From NCBI GenBank assembly GCA_963933115.1, contig CAWVSL010000007.1, positions 44,521 to 108,520 on the forward strand: a DNA stretch of 64,000 nucleotides, given 5' to 3'. The number at the start of each line of letters is the position of its first letter. Position 1 is the stretch's first letter. The DNA is from JALJPB01 sp963933115. Its GTDB lineage: Bacteria > Pseudomonadota > Gammaproteobacteria > Enterobacterales > Alteromonadaceae. This document shows, piece after piece, positions 19,498 through 27,786 of the stretch. The notes beneath the pieces were generated by a model, which ran no database searches, had not been told where the DNA came from, and was given only the letters and a program-made list of their open reading frames with translations. Position numbers and translations under genes: made by a program.

Positions 19498-19515
19498 TTT
19501 AAACACCTGTTTAAA
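19498..19515. promoter_or_regulatory. Palindromic operator upstream of the PsrA-like gene
   Basis: TTTAAAC-ACCT-GTTTAAA, a perfect 7-base inverted repeat with a 4-base spacer. It contains the AAAC-N4-GTTT core of described PsrA sites. Its location 46 bases before the start codon fits a site for self-repression. Confidence 0.65.
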
Positions 19516-19742
19516 ATAACGCATTTGAGGGAATCAGGTCAACAAGTAAAGTCATTATATTGGCTAGTTATTTAAAATATTCAATATAAATAAAGCTGGG
19601 TAAAGTGAACTGAGGAGTTGATTTGTAGCTAAACTGTTGGAATGAGATATCACTAAAGAGTATTAAATATAATTACTTGATATTATTTTGAACTTCCCGT
19701 CTCAATAAGCGTCTTATTAAAGGTAGTTAGAAAACTCCCTGA

Positions 19743-19782
19743 CTCTGAGACCTGATCTGTCAATCAACTCAGAGTTTTTTTA
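19743..19782 (+). terminator. Orphan intrinsic terminator, possible end of a small RNA
   Basis: Stem ACTCTGAG/CTCAGAGT with an 18-base loop, followed by seven Ts on the plus strand. No gene ends just upstream on that strand, so it may end an unannotated short transcript starting somewhere between about 19600 and 19700. An AAAACTC just before the stem could pair instead with GAGTTTT of the right arm. Confidence 0.6.
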
Positions 19783-20105
19783 TTTAAAATACTGTCCAAT
19801 TCTTAAAACCACAATTTATTACCTTTGACTCAGCCATCAACACATACAATGTGAGGTAGTATTACACATAAATCTTATTTGCATGTGAGCTGTTCTTTTT
19901 TATTTAACCAAAAATTTCACCTGACTTTTTAAATCACTTTTAATAGTAAAGCGGTTAAGTTAGCTAAAATAAGAATGCCCAACAACGTGTATATAATAAT
20001 ATTATTTTGACTAAACTATTTGTTAAAATTAGATAATAAAATATACTAGCCTCGATAATTTAACAATAATAAGCATCATTAACTTTTCATTGCGGTGACG
20101 GTTAA
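19783..20105. other. Spacer before the M2 dipeptidase
   Basis: AT-rich sequence of about 320 bases with no credible coding frame. It must contain the promoter of the M2 peptidase; I could not single out a convincing -35/-10 pair. Confidence 0.4.
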
Positions 20106-21986
20106 TTGAATGATGATAAACAAGTGATACAAAATATAATGATAAATAAATTAACATTTACAAGCTTAGCGCTAATTATTGCAGTGACTCAATTATCTTG
20201 CAGTAAAGAATCAAACACAGTGCAAACACCAGAGACAACAAAAATTAGCACGTCAGATATTCTTAATCAAAATGACGCAAAAATTTTCTTAATGCGTGTA
20301 GAGCAAGAGCTAATCACATTAAATATTGAGGGCAGTCGTGCTGAATGGATATATGCCAACTTTATTACTGAAGATACCGCTAAACTTTCAGCATCGGCTA
20401 ATCAAAAGTCTACTGAAGCTGGTGTTCGCTTCGCCATAGAAGCCGCTAAATTTGATCAAGTTGAGGTAACTACTGAGCAACGGAGAAAGCTAAATACGTT
20501 AAAGCAAAGTTTAGTCATGCCTGCACCACAAGATACTAAAAAATCGGCTGAGCTCGCTCAAATTGGCTCTAAATTAGGGGGTATGTACGGTAAAGGCACC
20601 TATACCACCAAAGCTGGTGATACATTAAACTTAGGTGAAATGTCTTCAACCATGGCTAATTCTCGTGATTATGATGAGCTGTTAGAAATGTGGACGGGGT
20701 GGCGCACAATCAGTCCTGAAATGAAACCCTTGTTTGCTCGTCAATCAGAACTAGGTAATCAAGGTGCTCAAGGCTTAGGTTATAAAGACTTAGGCGCAAT
20801 GTGGCGTTCAAACTACGATATGCCTGCCGATGATTTTGCTAATGAGCTTGACCGTTTGTGGGGACAAGTGAAACCTTTATACGACGACCTTCATTGTTAC
20901 GTTAGAAGTGAGTTGGCAGAAGAATATGGTGAAGATAAAGTCCAACAAGACCAACCCATTCCTGCTCATTTATTAGGTAATATGTGGGCACAATCTTGGG
21001 GGAATATCTACGATCTAGTTGCGCCAGATAATGCAGACCCGGGGTATGATGTTACTAAGCAACTGGCTGCAAATAACTATGACGAAATTAAAATGGTTAA
21101 AGGCGCTGAAAACTTTTTTACCTCATTAGGTTTTGAAGCACTACCCGAAACATTTTGGCAACGTTCTTTATTTACTAAACCAGAAGATCGCGATGTAGTC
21201 TGTCACGCTTCAGCCTGGGATTTAGATGCTAAAGATGATATCCGCATTAAAATGTGTATTCAAAAAACAGGTGAAGAATTTAACGTGATTCATCATGAAT
21301 TAGGGCATAACTTTTATCAACGTGCCTATAAAAACCAGCCAGTGTACTTCCAAAATAGTGCTAACGACGGTTTCCATGAGGCTATTGGCGATACCATCGC
21401 TTTATCGGTTACACCGAAGTATTTAAAAGAAATTGGCTTGATTAATACTATACCTGATGCATCAAAAGATATTGGTTTATTGATGAAGATGGCTTTAGAG
21501 AAAATTGCCTTTATTCCCTTTGGTTTAATGGTTGATCAGTGGCGTTGGAAGGTTTATTCAGGTGAAATCACGCCTGAAAACTATAACAGTGCTTGGTGGG
21601 AGTTGCGTGAAAAGTACCAAGGCGTGGCGGCTCCTATTGCTAGAGATGCAGATGCTTTTGACCCTGGAGCGAAATATCACGTCCCTGGAGGTGTACCATA
21701 TTCACGTTATTTCTTAGCACACATACAACAATTTGAATTCCACAAATCATTATGTGAGATATCAGGTAACACAGATCCTATACACCGCTGTTCGATTTAT
21801 AACAGCAAAGAAGCAGGTAAGGCATTAAATACCATGTTAGAAATGGGTTCAAGTCAACCGTGGCAAAAAGCTTATAAAGTACTAACAGGTAACGAGCAAA
21901 TGAATGCGACTGCAGTCTTAGATTACTTTGCACCTTTACATACTTGGTTAAAAGATAAAAACCAAGGAAAGCAATGTGGCTTTTAA
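20106..21986 (+). CDS. M2-family peptidyl-dipeptidase (ACE-like), exported
   Basis: A 626-residue zinc metallopeptidase of the angiotensin-converting-enzyme family, removing C-terminal dipeptides. The zinc motif HHELGH gives HExxH at 397-401, with the third ligand Glu at 425 (FHEAIGDT). An N-terminal hydrophobic segment (FTSLALIIAVTQLSCSKES) is an export signal; the Cys suggests a lipoprotein but the -3 residue is Gln, not Leu, so this is uncertain. Two starts are possible: TTG at 20106, with GGTGA upstream, and ATG at 20139, with no clear ribosome site. It stands alone, with its own spacer on both sides. Confidence 0.9.
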   Translation: MNDDKQVIQNIMINKLTFTSLALIIAVTQLSCSKESNTVQTPETTKISTSDILNQNDAKIFLMRVEQELITLNIEGSRAEWIYANFITEDTAKLSASANQKSTEAGVRFAIEAAKFDQVEVTTEQRRKLNTLKQSLVMPAPQDTKKSAELAQIGSKLGGMYGKGTYTTKAGDTLNLGEMSSTMANSRDYDELLEMWTGWRTISPEMKPLFARQSELGNQGAQGLGYKDLGAMWRSNYDMPADDFANELDRLWGQVKPLYDDLHCYVRSELAEEYGEDKVQQDQPIPAHLLGNMWAQSWGNIYDLVAPDNADPGYDVTKQLAANNYDEIKMVKGAENFFTSLGFEALPETFWQRSLFTKPEDRDVVCHASAWDLDAKDDIRIKMCIQKTGEEFNVIHHELGHNFYQRAYKNQPVYFQNSANDGFHEAIGDTIALSVTPKYLKEIGLINTIPDASKDIGLLMKMALEKIAFIPFGLMVDQWRWKVYSGEITPENYNSAWWELREKYQGVAAPIARDADAFDPGAKYHVPGGVPYSRYFLAHIQQFEFHKSLCEISGNTDPIHRCSIYNSKEAGKALNTMLEMGSSQPWQKAYKVLTGNEQMNATAVLDYFAPLHTWLKDKNQGKQCGF

Positions 21987-22374
21987 TGAGCTGAAATTAT
22001 CTAAACTTTCTAGTTCAACCTTTAGTTTTTTTAAACATCAAACTAAAGGGTACATCTGAAGTATGCTCTTTAAGCAATGGTCAACGTTTAACAACATAAA
22101 CTTGTCCATTGCTAATTCAGCTTCGCTTATCAGCTATTTTTCTTTAGCTTTGTCTTTACGATAAAGCCAGCGGAGGTCTGTTCCTCTGGCGATGTAAACA
22201 GCAAGTTTGTTGACGAATTAGGTAAGTGATGTGGTTGAGTCACTTTCATTTAAAATAAGTGTAAAAAAGTTACAAGTCAAAGAACTATCCCTAGTGAAGC
22301 AAAAGTTATATAAAGATAAATTTTGGTAAAGCAAAGTATTAATAAACACTAAACTCAAAACGGAAATTAAAAAA
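21987..22374. other. Spacer between the M2 peptidase and the PAS-GGDEF gene
   Basis: About 390 bases between convergent genes. A hairpin at 22019-22049 (CCTTTAGTTT paired with AAACTAAAGG, 11-base loop) may end the peptidase message, though no T-tract follows. A short open frame on the minus strand at 22218-22460 overlaps the diguanylate cyclase end and has no support. Confidence 0.4.
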
Positions 22375-23271
22375 TTAAAGCTGTGCAATAGACGTTCGAT
22401 TACGTCCACTACCTTTAGATTCATAAAGTGCGTTATCCGATAATTTGAGTAGCGTATCAAGATCTGTTTTAATGTTTTTAGCAGTAACGACTAAGCCGAT
22501 ACTTACGGTGATTGACATATTATCAATGGATTGCTTTTCAATCAATTCCCTTAAGTCTTCGGCTAATCGAAAAGCGTTTACTTCATTAATATCTGACAAT
22601 AACATTACGAACTCTTCCCCGCCAACTCTTGCCACCAGATCGTTAATTCGTCGTTGATTTGTCAGTAGTTTAGATAATTCCATCAATAACTTGTCGCCTG
22701 CCTGATGACCATATTCATCGTTAATACACTTGAAATAATCAATATCAATAGACAATAATGCGAATGTTGTCGCATTCCTTGCTGCCTGATGGATTATTTT
22801 ATTTGCTTGTGCTCGCAATTCTCGCCTATTGATTAAACCGGTCAGTGGATCTGTTGTGGCGAGTAACAATAATGCTTGAGACTGCTTTTCAAGCTGGTCA
22901 TTCGCTTTTAATAACTCACATTGAAGCTTGTCTCTAATCGCACATTCATAGATAGACCAATAAGACATACCGTCTTTTCTCTGTTTAATACTGACGACGA
23001 CAGGTATTTTCTTTCCATTTTTACCAAGCAAAGTTACCTGCATTTCTTTTACTACGGACTCACTTAATAAAAGAGGGTAAACATAACTATCAATAAAAAT
23101 GTTAGAGGCTTTACTTATGTATTGGGAAATAAGGGTGTTCAACAGTTTATCTTCTGGTTGATCAGTTAAACTAGAGATGTAATTATTACAAAAGACGATT
23201 TTTCTGTCTTCATTGGTTACCAAATGTCCTGATAAAAAGTTATTTATATCTTTAAAGTCACTATTTATCAT
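22375..23271 (-). CDS. PAS-GGDEF diguanylate cyclase, partner of the RsbQ-like hydrolase
   Basis: A 298-residue soluble protein. Residues about 10-120 look like a PAS sensor domain (ENRKIVFCNNYI-type start: NEDRKIVFCNNYISSL, then KKIPVVVSIKQRKDG). A short helical linker leads to a GGDEF domain (about 140-298) with the active site GGEEF and an RxxD inhibitory site (RIND) five residues before it, so it should make cyclic di-GMP under product control. No membrane segment. It starts 4 bases after the stop of the RsbQ-like gene and lacks a clear ribosome site of its own, which points to translational coupling. The signal is probably supplied by the hydrolase (inference). Confidence 0.88.
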   Translation of the reverse strand: MINSDFKDINNFLSGHLVTNEDRKIVFCNNYISSLTDQPEDKLLNTLISQYISKASNIFIDSYVYPLLLSESVVKEMQVTLLGKNGKKIPVVVSIKQRKDGMSYWSIYECAIRDKLQCELLKANDQLEKQSQALLLLATTDPLTGLINRRELRAQANKIIHQAARNATTFALLSIDIDYFKCINDEYGHQAGDKLLMELSKLLTNQRRINDLVARVGGEEFVMLLSDINEVNAFRLAEDLRELIEKQSIDNMSITVSIGLVVTAKNIKTDLDTLLKLSDNALYESKGSGRNRTSIAQL

Positions 23272-23275
23272 TATT

Positions 23276-24079
23276 TTAAGACTCGATAAACTTGAGACAT
23301 ATTGGCGTAATTTCTTGATAATTTGTCATATGTAAACAATGACCCTCAGCCTTAATTATAACAAGTTCACTATCGGCTATTTTTTCAGCCATGTAGTGTC
23401 CAATGTTTGTACTGGCCAAGGCATCAGACGAACTTTGTAGTATCTGAACAGGGCATATTATGTTTTGTAATATATGCCTATAATCAGAAAAAAAGGTGGC
23501 GTTCGCAAAAGCTTTTGCCACTACAGGGTCTGTACTACAGAAACTGCCTGACAATTCTCCAATAAGCTCCTCTGATTGTGATTTTCCCATAACAAGTGGC
23601 GCTAAATAATCTGCCCAACCTACGTAATTTTTATCCATTAACCCAACGAGCTCTTCCAAGTCACTTCTTTCAAAACCACCTTCATAATCTGGAGGTATAT
23701 TTAAAAAACACGGTGATGGGCAAACCATAATAATCTTATTAATTATTTCAGGTATGGCTAAAGACGCAATTGACGCAATAATAGAACTGACAGAGTGAGC
23801 AATAATTGTTACAGCCGTTAACTGTAATTCCTCAATAATATCGATAATGTCTTGTGCATAACCATCTAGTGTTGAGTATTTTTCAATGGTGTAATCTGTT
23901 AATAAGGAATTACCAGAGCCCGCATAATCAAACAACACAATTTGATAATTACGTTCTAATTCAGGCAGCATCAATCGCCACATATTTTGATCACAACCAA
24001 ATCCGTGAGCAAGTATTAAGATTGGGCCATTTTTATTGCCTATTACTTTGACATTATTCCGTTTTCTTACACTGGTCAT
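23276..24079 (-). CDS. RsbQ-like alpha/beta hydrolase
   Basis: A 267-residue alpha/beta hydrolase (taking the ATG at 24079). It aligns nearly end to end with Bacillus subtilis RsbQ as I remember it: NNVKV near residue 8, HGFGCDQNMW, LFDYAGSGNS, LDGYAQDI, PSPCFLNIPPDYEGGFE, GSFCSTDPVVAKAFANATFF and EGHCLHM. The catalytic triad falls on S96, D219 and H247, the same numbers as in RsbQ. The elbow reads AHSVS rather than GHSVG. RsbQ provides an unknown ligand for the PAS domain of the phosphatase RsbP; here the downstream partner is a PAS-GGDEF protein. A start at 24109 would add 10 residues; neither start has a strong ribosome site. Confidence 0.9.
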   Translation of the reverse strand: MTSVRKRNNVKVIGNKNGPILILAHGFGCDQNMWRLMLPELERNYQIVLFDYAGSGNSLLTDYTIEKYSTLDGYAQDIIDIIEELQLTAVTIIAHSVSSIIASIASLAIPEIINKIIMVCPSPCFLNIPPDYEGGFERSDLEELVGLMDKNYVGWADYLAPLVMGKSQSEELIGELSGSFCSTDPVVAKAFANATFFSDYRHILQNIICPVQILQSSSDALASTNIGHYMAEKIADSELVIIKAEGHCLHMTNYQEITPICLKFIES

Positions 24080-24453
24080 AATATTGTCAGCCAACAACAA
24101 ATTTACCATACAGTATAGACGGCCTGCGTATAATTAGCTCAACTCCTTAACGGTTGCTTAAATGAACTAAAGAATAGTTGTTTACCTTTTGATATGTGGT
24201 GATTTTTAATATAAATATGGCTTAAGCAAAAGTGATGTCTTATTACAACGTCATAGAGAACACTTAAAAAAGAGTTTGAGTTCAAACTATACGGTTCAAA
24301 ATACAGTTTCACTATTGTCAAAACCAATCTAGGTCTTACAAACAATAAATAAGCAAACATAATGATGTAAATAATGTCCATTCGTAGGTAGAATTGTATG
24401 GATTATATCATCAATCATTTTTAAGTTGTCCCGTAATAGGTAATGGTAAATTT
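24080..24453. other. Divergent spacer between the RsbQ-like and J-domain genes
   Basis: About 370 bases of AT-rich sequence that must hold promoters for both the minus-strand hydrolase-cyclase pair and the plus-strand J-domain cluster. No operator palindrome stands out. The minus-strand open frame at 24139-24381 has no recognisable features. Confidence 0.4.
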
Positions 24454-24714
24454 ATGGATTATTTTGAACAATTAGGTGTAAGTCGAGTCTCAACGACTAT
24501 CGAAATTAAAAAAGCCTATCGAAAGCTCGCTAACAAATATCACCCTGATAGAGATGACAGTCATGAAGCTAAAGAAAAATTCCAATTAATTCAAAAGGCT
24601 TATGATGTTATTTCTGAACCCAAAAAGCGCTCTTTATACCTAAAAAGCAACTACACGGTAATAACCGCTCCCCGAGAAATTGCTGACTCTTTTTGGGCCA
24701 GTGCTTTAGATTAG
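24454..24714 (+). CDS. Stand-alone J-domain protein
   Basis: An 86-residue DnaJ-type co-chaperone consisting of little more than a J domain: the HPD tripeptide is at 30-32 (NKYHPDRDD), followed by helix III (EAKEKFQLIQKAYDVISEPKKRSLY). There is no glycine-rich, zinc-finger or client-binding domain. The ATG at 24454 gives MDYFEQLGVSRVS, the normal J-domain start; an upstream in-frame start would add 20 unrelated residues. It heads a plus-strand run of four genes with three acidic unknowns, so it may recruit Hsp70 to them. Confidence 0.88.
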   Translation: MDYFEQLGVSRVSTTIEIKKAYRKLANKYHPDRDDSHEAKEKFQLIQKAYDVISEPKKRSLYLKSNYTVITAPREIADSFWASALD

Positions 24715-24754
24715 AGTTTAACTTCTTTATAAATAAGACGCTGTAGGAAAAATA

Positions 24755-25216
24755 ATGCCTTCTGAAAAAAATTTACCTGATTATTTAGCGGATGATTTTT
24801 CTCTATACTTAGAGAATATGACTTCTTTAGCTGACCCTGAAAACCCTGATTTATTGTCAAACTATTTATCCAATTTGTTTGAACAATTAAAAAAAATGCC
24901 GTTATTATTCAATGGTATGGTTGACCAATTAGCCATGGCGATATCAACCAAAATTAGAATTAATCACAAAGAGCTGACTAAACTCACACTTACAGAGAAT
25001 CCTTCTTGGGGTGAGATAAAACCATTTGTTGGCGTTCATGGTGATGCTAGAGCCTGTATTACCGAAATAATGACCCATGCAGAACAAGACTTAAAGACAG
25101 CGGTTCTCCTGATTCATTATTATAATGGCTATGATGCAACCCCTTTAAAAGCTTACGTAGATGAAGATAATCAGCTCGATGATTACGAGTCTAACGACTA
25201 TGATGAGAACTACTAG
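24755..25216 (+). CDS. Acidic protein of unknown function in the J-domain cluster
   Basis: A 153-residue protein I do not recognise. It appears soluble and helical with no signal peptide. The centre reads GVHGDARACITEIMTHAEQDLK, and the C-terminal 20 residues are strongly acidic and Asp/Asn/Tyr-rich (DDYESNDYDENY). It starts 40 bases after the J-domain gene with AGGA upstream of the ATG, so it belongs to the same transcript. Confidence 0.75.
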   Translation: MPSEKNLPDYLADDFSLYLENMTSLADPENPDLLSNYLSNLFEQLKKMPLLFNGMVDQLAMAISTKIRINHKELTKLTLTENPSWGEIKPFVGVHGDARACITEIMTHAEQDLKTAVLLIHYYNGYDATPLKAYVDEDNQLDDYESNDYDENY

Positions 25217-25296
25217 GGTTTTAAAAGTTTTCATAACCTAGGGACTTTAGGCTTTACCCCTCTTATTAATAAAATATAAGTATTAAGGAATTACCC

Positions 25297-25944
25297 TTGA
25301 CAAAAAACGCATTAATTCTTGCTACCGACATTATCGAACAAGCACAGCACAGCGGTCGACGCGCAGGTACCTCATTAGAAACCATTGCCTCTGAACAAGG
25401 TGATGAAACAATGCTTGCCGTATTAACAGAAATGGACATTTTAACAGTCGCTAAAATTGTTAGGGAACACGACGCTACTATTCCATCAATAGCCACATGG
25501 TTAATGGATGCCGACTCAATTAAGCAGCTTTTAAATGTTGAACCCTCGTATTGGCAAAATATTGATGAAGATCATGTCTTTTGTGCTCAGACAGAAGCAC
25601 ATAGCTTATTAAGCCAAATTTTTCTCTCTTCGGATGATGAAGAAAAACAATTGGAAGTATTAAAAGCTATTGTTGAAGACGACTTTGGTCTTTTATATTT
25701 ATCTTTACCGTTTGTCGGTCACGATTTTTCAGAATTAGAAGAAGATGAAGAGCAAACATCTGGAAGCATTGAAGAACTGCTAATGAAAATAAAAACATTA
25801 AGCCAAGAAGCTTATCTTGAAGTAATGACAGTGAGTACAAATGGCACACTCGACAATATTGAAAACACATTAAAACATAATGCTAATAAGCAAAGAGTAA
25901 CGGCTGTTGAAATGGATACCGATGATATGTTTGCACCACTTTAA
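25297..25944 (+). CDS. Acidic protein of unknown function in the J-domain cluster
   Basis: A 215-residue protein with no family I can name. The start is TTG at 25297 with AAGGA 7 bases upstream; the next in-frame Met is more than 30 residues in and has no such site. The sequence is mostly helical, with an Asp/Glu-rich middle (ELEEDEEQTSGSIEELL) and an acidic end (MDTDDMFAPL). No membrane segment or Cys-rich motif. It lies 80 bases after the previous gene and 52 before the next. Confidence 0.72.
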   Translation: MTKNALILATDIIEQAQHSGRRAGTSLETIASEQGDETMLAVLTEMDILTVAKIVREHDATIPSIATWLMDADSIKQLLNVEPSYWQNIDEDHVFCAQTEAHSLLSQIFLSSDDEEKQLEVLKAIVEDDFGLLYLSLPFVGHDFSELEEDEEQTSGSIEELLMKIKTLSQEAYLEVMTVSTNGTLDNIENTLKHNANKQRVTAVEMDTDDMFAPL

Positions 25945-25996
25945 CTTGAAAAAACATCAAATTTATATAACCGCTTTACTTGATTAGGATTCATCA

Positions 25997-26920
25997 ATGA
26001 AAATTGCAGAGTTAAGAAATCATCCATTTATACTTTTAGTCTTAAAAGATGGAAAGAATAGTGGTTATTTTACACCAGAATTTATCAATAAAACCAAACA
26101 ACAATTATCTGATATGTCTTTGAGAATAGCTTCCGATAACTTGTCAATAATTTATGCTGACCAAATAACAAAAGGCTGTAAAATTGTCCTTGGTTTAAGT
26201 AACTTAGGTTTATTAGAACTTTGTGAAAACAATACAGAAGAAGCACAAGAGATTATTAAAAGCAAAGGCATTGTTTATTGTTTCAGGGCTGGTTGGGCAA
26301 AATACACGCAATTGAAGGAAATATCGCCTTCATATTTTGAAGAGATATCTATCACTAATTATGCGTTATCAATCAATGACACCTCGGATATAAAGCTCAT
26401 GCATGAGGCTTTAGTCAGTGAAGGTCATCAAAGTGCCATGCTTTTAAACACTTATAAAAGTATAGCCGCAACCTATTGTGCTAACACACTTATAATTGAT
26501 GATGATGAAGATATTTTGATGTTTGAGTTACAAAAATTTCTTAATAGCGCGATTGCATTACGTCTCATTGATTCTGGCCAAAAAATATTTAGCCATTCTT
26601 TATATCAGCAACTGAACACTTACCTTACGAATACAAAGAAAGACTCACTGCTTACTAAAATAAACAGTTGTATCGCCGGTTTTAACGAACAATTACCGCT
26701 ATTAACTAAAGAGTACCTTCAACAGATAGGTTTATTAGATTTCAATGAGTTAAAAGGCATCGTTAATCAACAAGCAGATATAACTATTTATCTCCAAGAT
26801 ATATTAGAACTTTCTTTGACTGTCGCTAATGAGTTAAATGACGACTTTGAGGGCGGATACGACTTTCATGCTGATGATGAAAATGACATCGCTTATTTAA
26901 GGCCTGACGTTCAATCATAA
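25997..26920 (+). CDS. Acidic protein of unknown function in the J-domain cluster
   Basis: A 307-residue protein I do not recognise. The N-terminus (MKIAELRNHPFILLVLKDGKNSG) is followed by an alpha/beta-looking first third and a helical remainder. The last 30 residues are acidic (ELNDDFEGGYDFHADDEND), as in the two genes before it. No signal peptide or clear catalytic motif. It ends the four-gene run; a 200-base gap separates it from the VOC gene. Confidence 0.72.
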   Translation: MKIAELRNHPFILLVLKDGKNSGYFTPEFINKTKQQLSDMSLRIASDNLSIIYADQITKGCKIVLGLSNLGLLELCENNTEEAQEIIKSKGIVYCFRAGWAKYTQLKEISPSYFEEISITNYALSINDTSDIKLMHEALVSEGHQSAMLLNTYKSIAATYCANTLIIDDDEDILMFELQKFLNSAIALRLIDSGQKIFSHSLYQQLNTYLTNTKKDSLLTKINSCIAGFNEQLPLLTKEYLQQIGLLDFNELKGIVNQQADITIYLQDILELSLTVANELNDDFEGGYDFHADDENDIAYLRPDVQS

Positions 26921-27124
26921 CAAGAAGCCAGTCTTTTAAAAAATGTCATCAAGCCGTATAAAATAATTGCCACCATGAAAACTATCATATTTATTATCTC
27001 TCCAATGTGATAAAACTTATTTAAACAAGCTATTGACTGATGCTTATTGACATAATTTAGCTAACCTGATGTAGTAAGTATTTATAAAATCACCAATATT
27101 CATCATAATAAAAAAGGAAAAGAC

Positions 27125-27496
27125 ATGCTCAGCTACGCAACTATCGGTGTAACCGATTTAGATAAATCAGAAGCTTTTTACAATGAACTATTAGCTCCCC
27201 TAGGTGCGAAAACTCTCATAAAAATGGAACGCATCATATTTATTGGTAAAAGTATGAAAGAACCTATGCTGGCTATTTGTATTCCATATGACCAAGAACT
27301 ACAAAACTGTGGTAATGGCAATATGTTAGCTATTGCTCCAGGTTCAAAAGAAAAGTGTGATGAAATGTATCAAAAAGCAATAACATTAGGAGCAACCTGC
27401 GATGGTAAACCAGGACAACGGGTAGCCAAACTTTTTTATGGCGCTTATTTCCGTGACTTTGACGGTAACAAGATTGTTTTCAACCACTTCGGTTAA
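27125..27496 (+). CDS. VOC-family (glyoxalase/dioxygenase fold) protein
   Basis: A 123-residue single-unit vicinal-oxygen-chelate protein: YATIGVTDLDKSEAFYNELLAPLGAK at the start and YGAYFRDFDGNKIVFNHF at the end. The typical metal-ligand His of the first strand is replaced by Thr (SYATIGV), so the metal site may differ. AAGGA lies upstream of the ATG. Function cannot be assigned; many such proteins handle toxic aldehydes or antibiotics. Confidence 0.85.
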   Translation: MLSYATIGVTDLDKSEAFYNELLAPLGAKTLIKMERIIFIGKSMKEPMLAICIPYDQELQNCGNGNMLAIAPGSKEKCDEMYQKAITLGATCDGKPGQRVAKLFYGAYFRDFDGNKIVFNHFG

Positions 27497-27786
27497 CGCT
27501 TATCTACTCTAGTATAGTTTATCACTGTGCTAGAGTTACACTCTATCAAACATTCCCTTAAAGGCTTCTTTGCAGTGATCTTCAGATTTATACTTTCTTA
27601 GCGCAATCTGAAGTAATTAACATGAAACCATTACTCATGCGATCGAAACTCTGGCAATTAATAGTAATTTAAAACAACCGCTTAAGCTCAAATTTCATCT
27701 TATTAAACCCTCACCTTTAGTTTTGATTTCACTTGCATAAATCAATTTATTTGATTAGCTTGTATTCATCGTCCTAGGAGTCTATT
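27497..27786. other. Spacer with inverted repeats between VOC and amidase genes
   Basis: Two inverted repeats are visible: ACTCTAG/CTAGAGT (about 27506-27536) just after the VOC stop, and CTTCAGATT/AATCTGAAG (about 27580-27613). Neither is followed by a T-tract. They may stabilise the message end or bind a regulator. Confidence 0.4.

Noticed and set aside
22218..22460. 80-codon minus-strand frame downstream of the PAS-GGDEF gene.
   Set aside because: Overlaps the cyclase end in another frame; no start signal or domain.
24139..24381. 80-codon minus-strand frame in the gap before the J-domain gene.
   Set aside because: No ribosome site, composition like translated AT-rich spacer, no family resemblance.
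24454..26920. Idea that the J-domain cluster is a phage defence system.
   Set aside because: No nuclease, toxin, ATPase or other defence domain is visible and no mobile element is near; kept only as an unexplained cluster.
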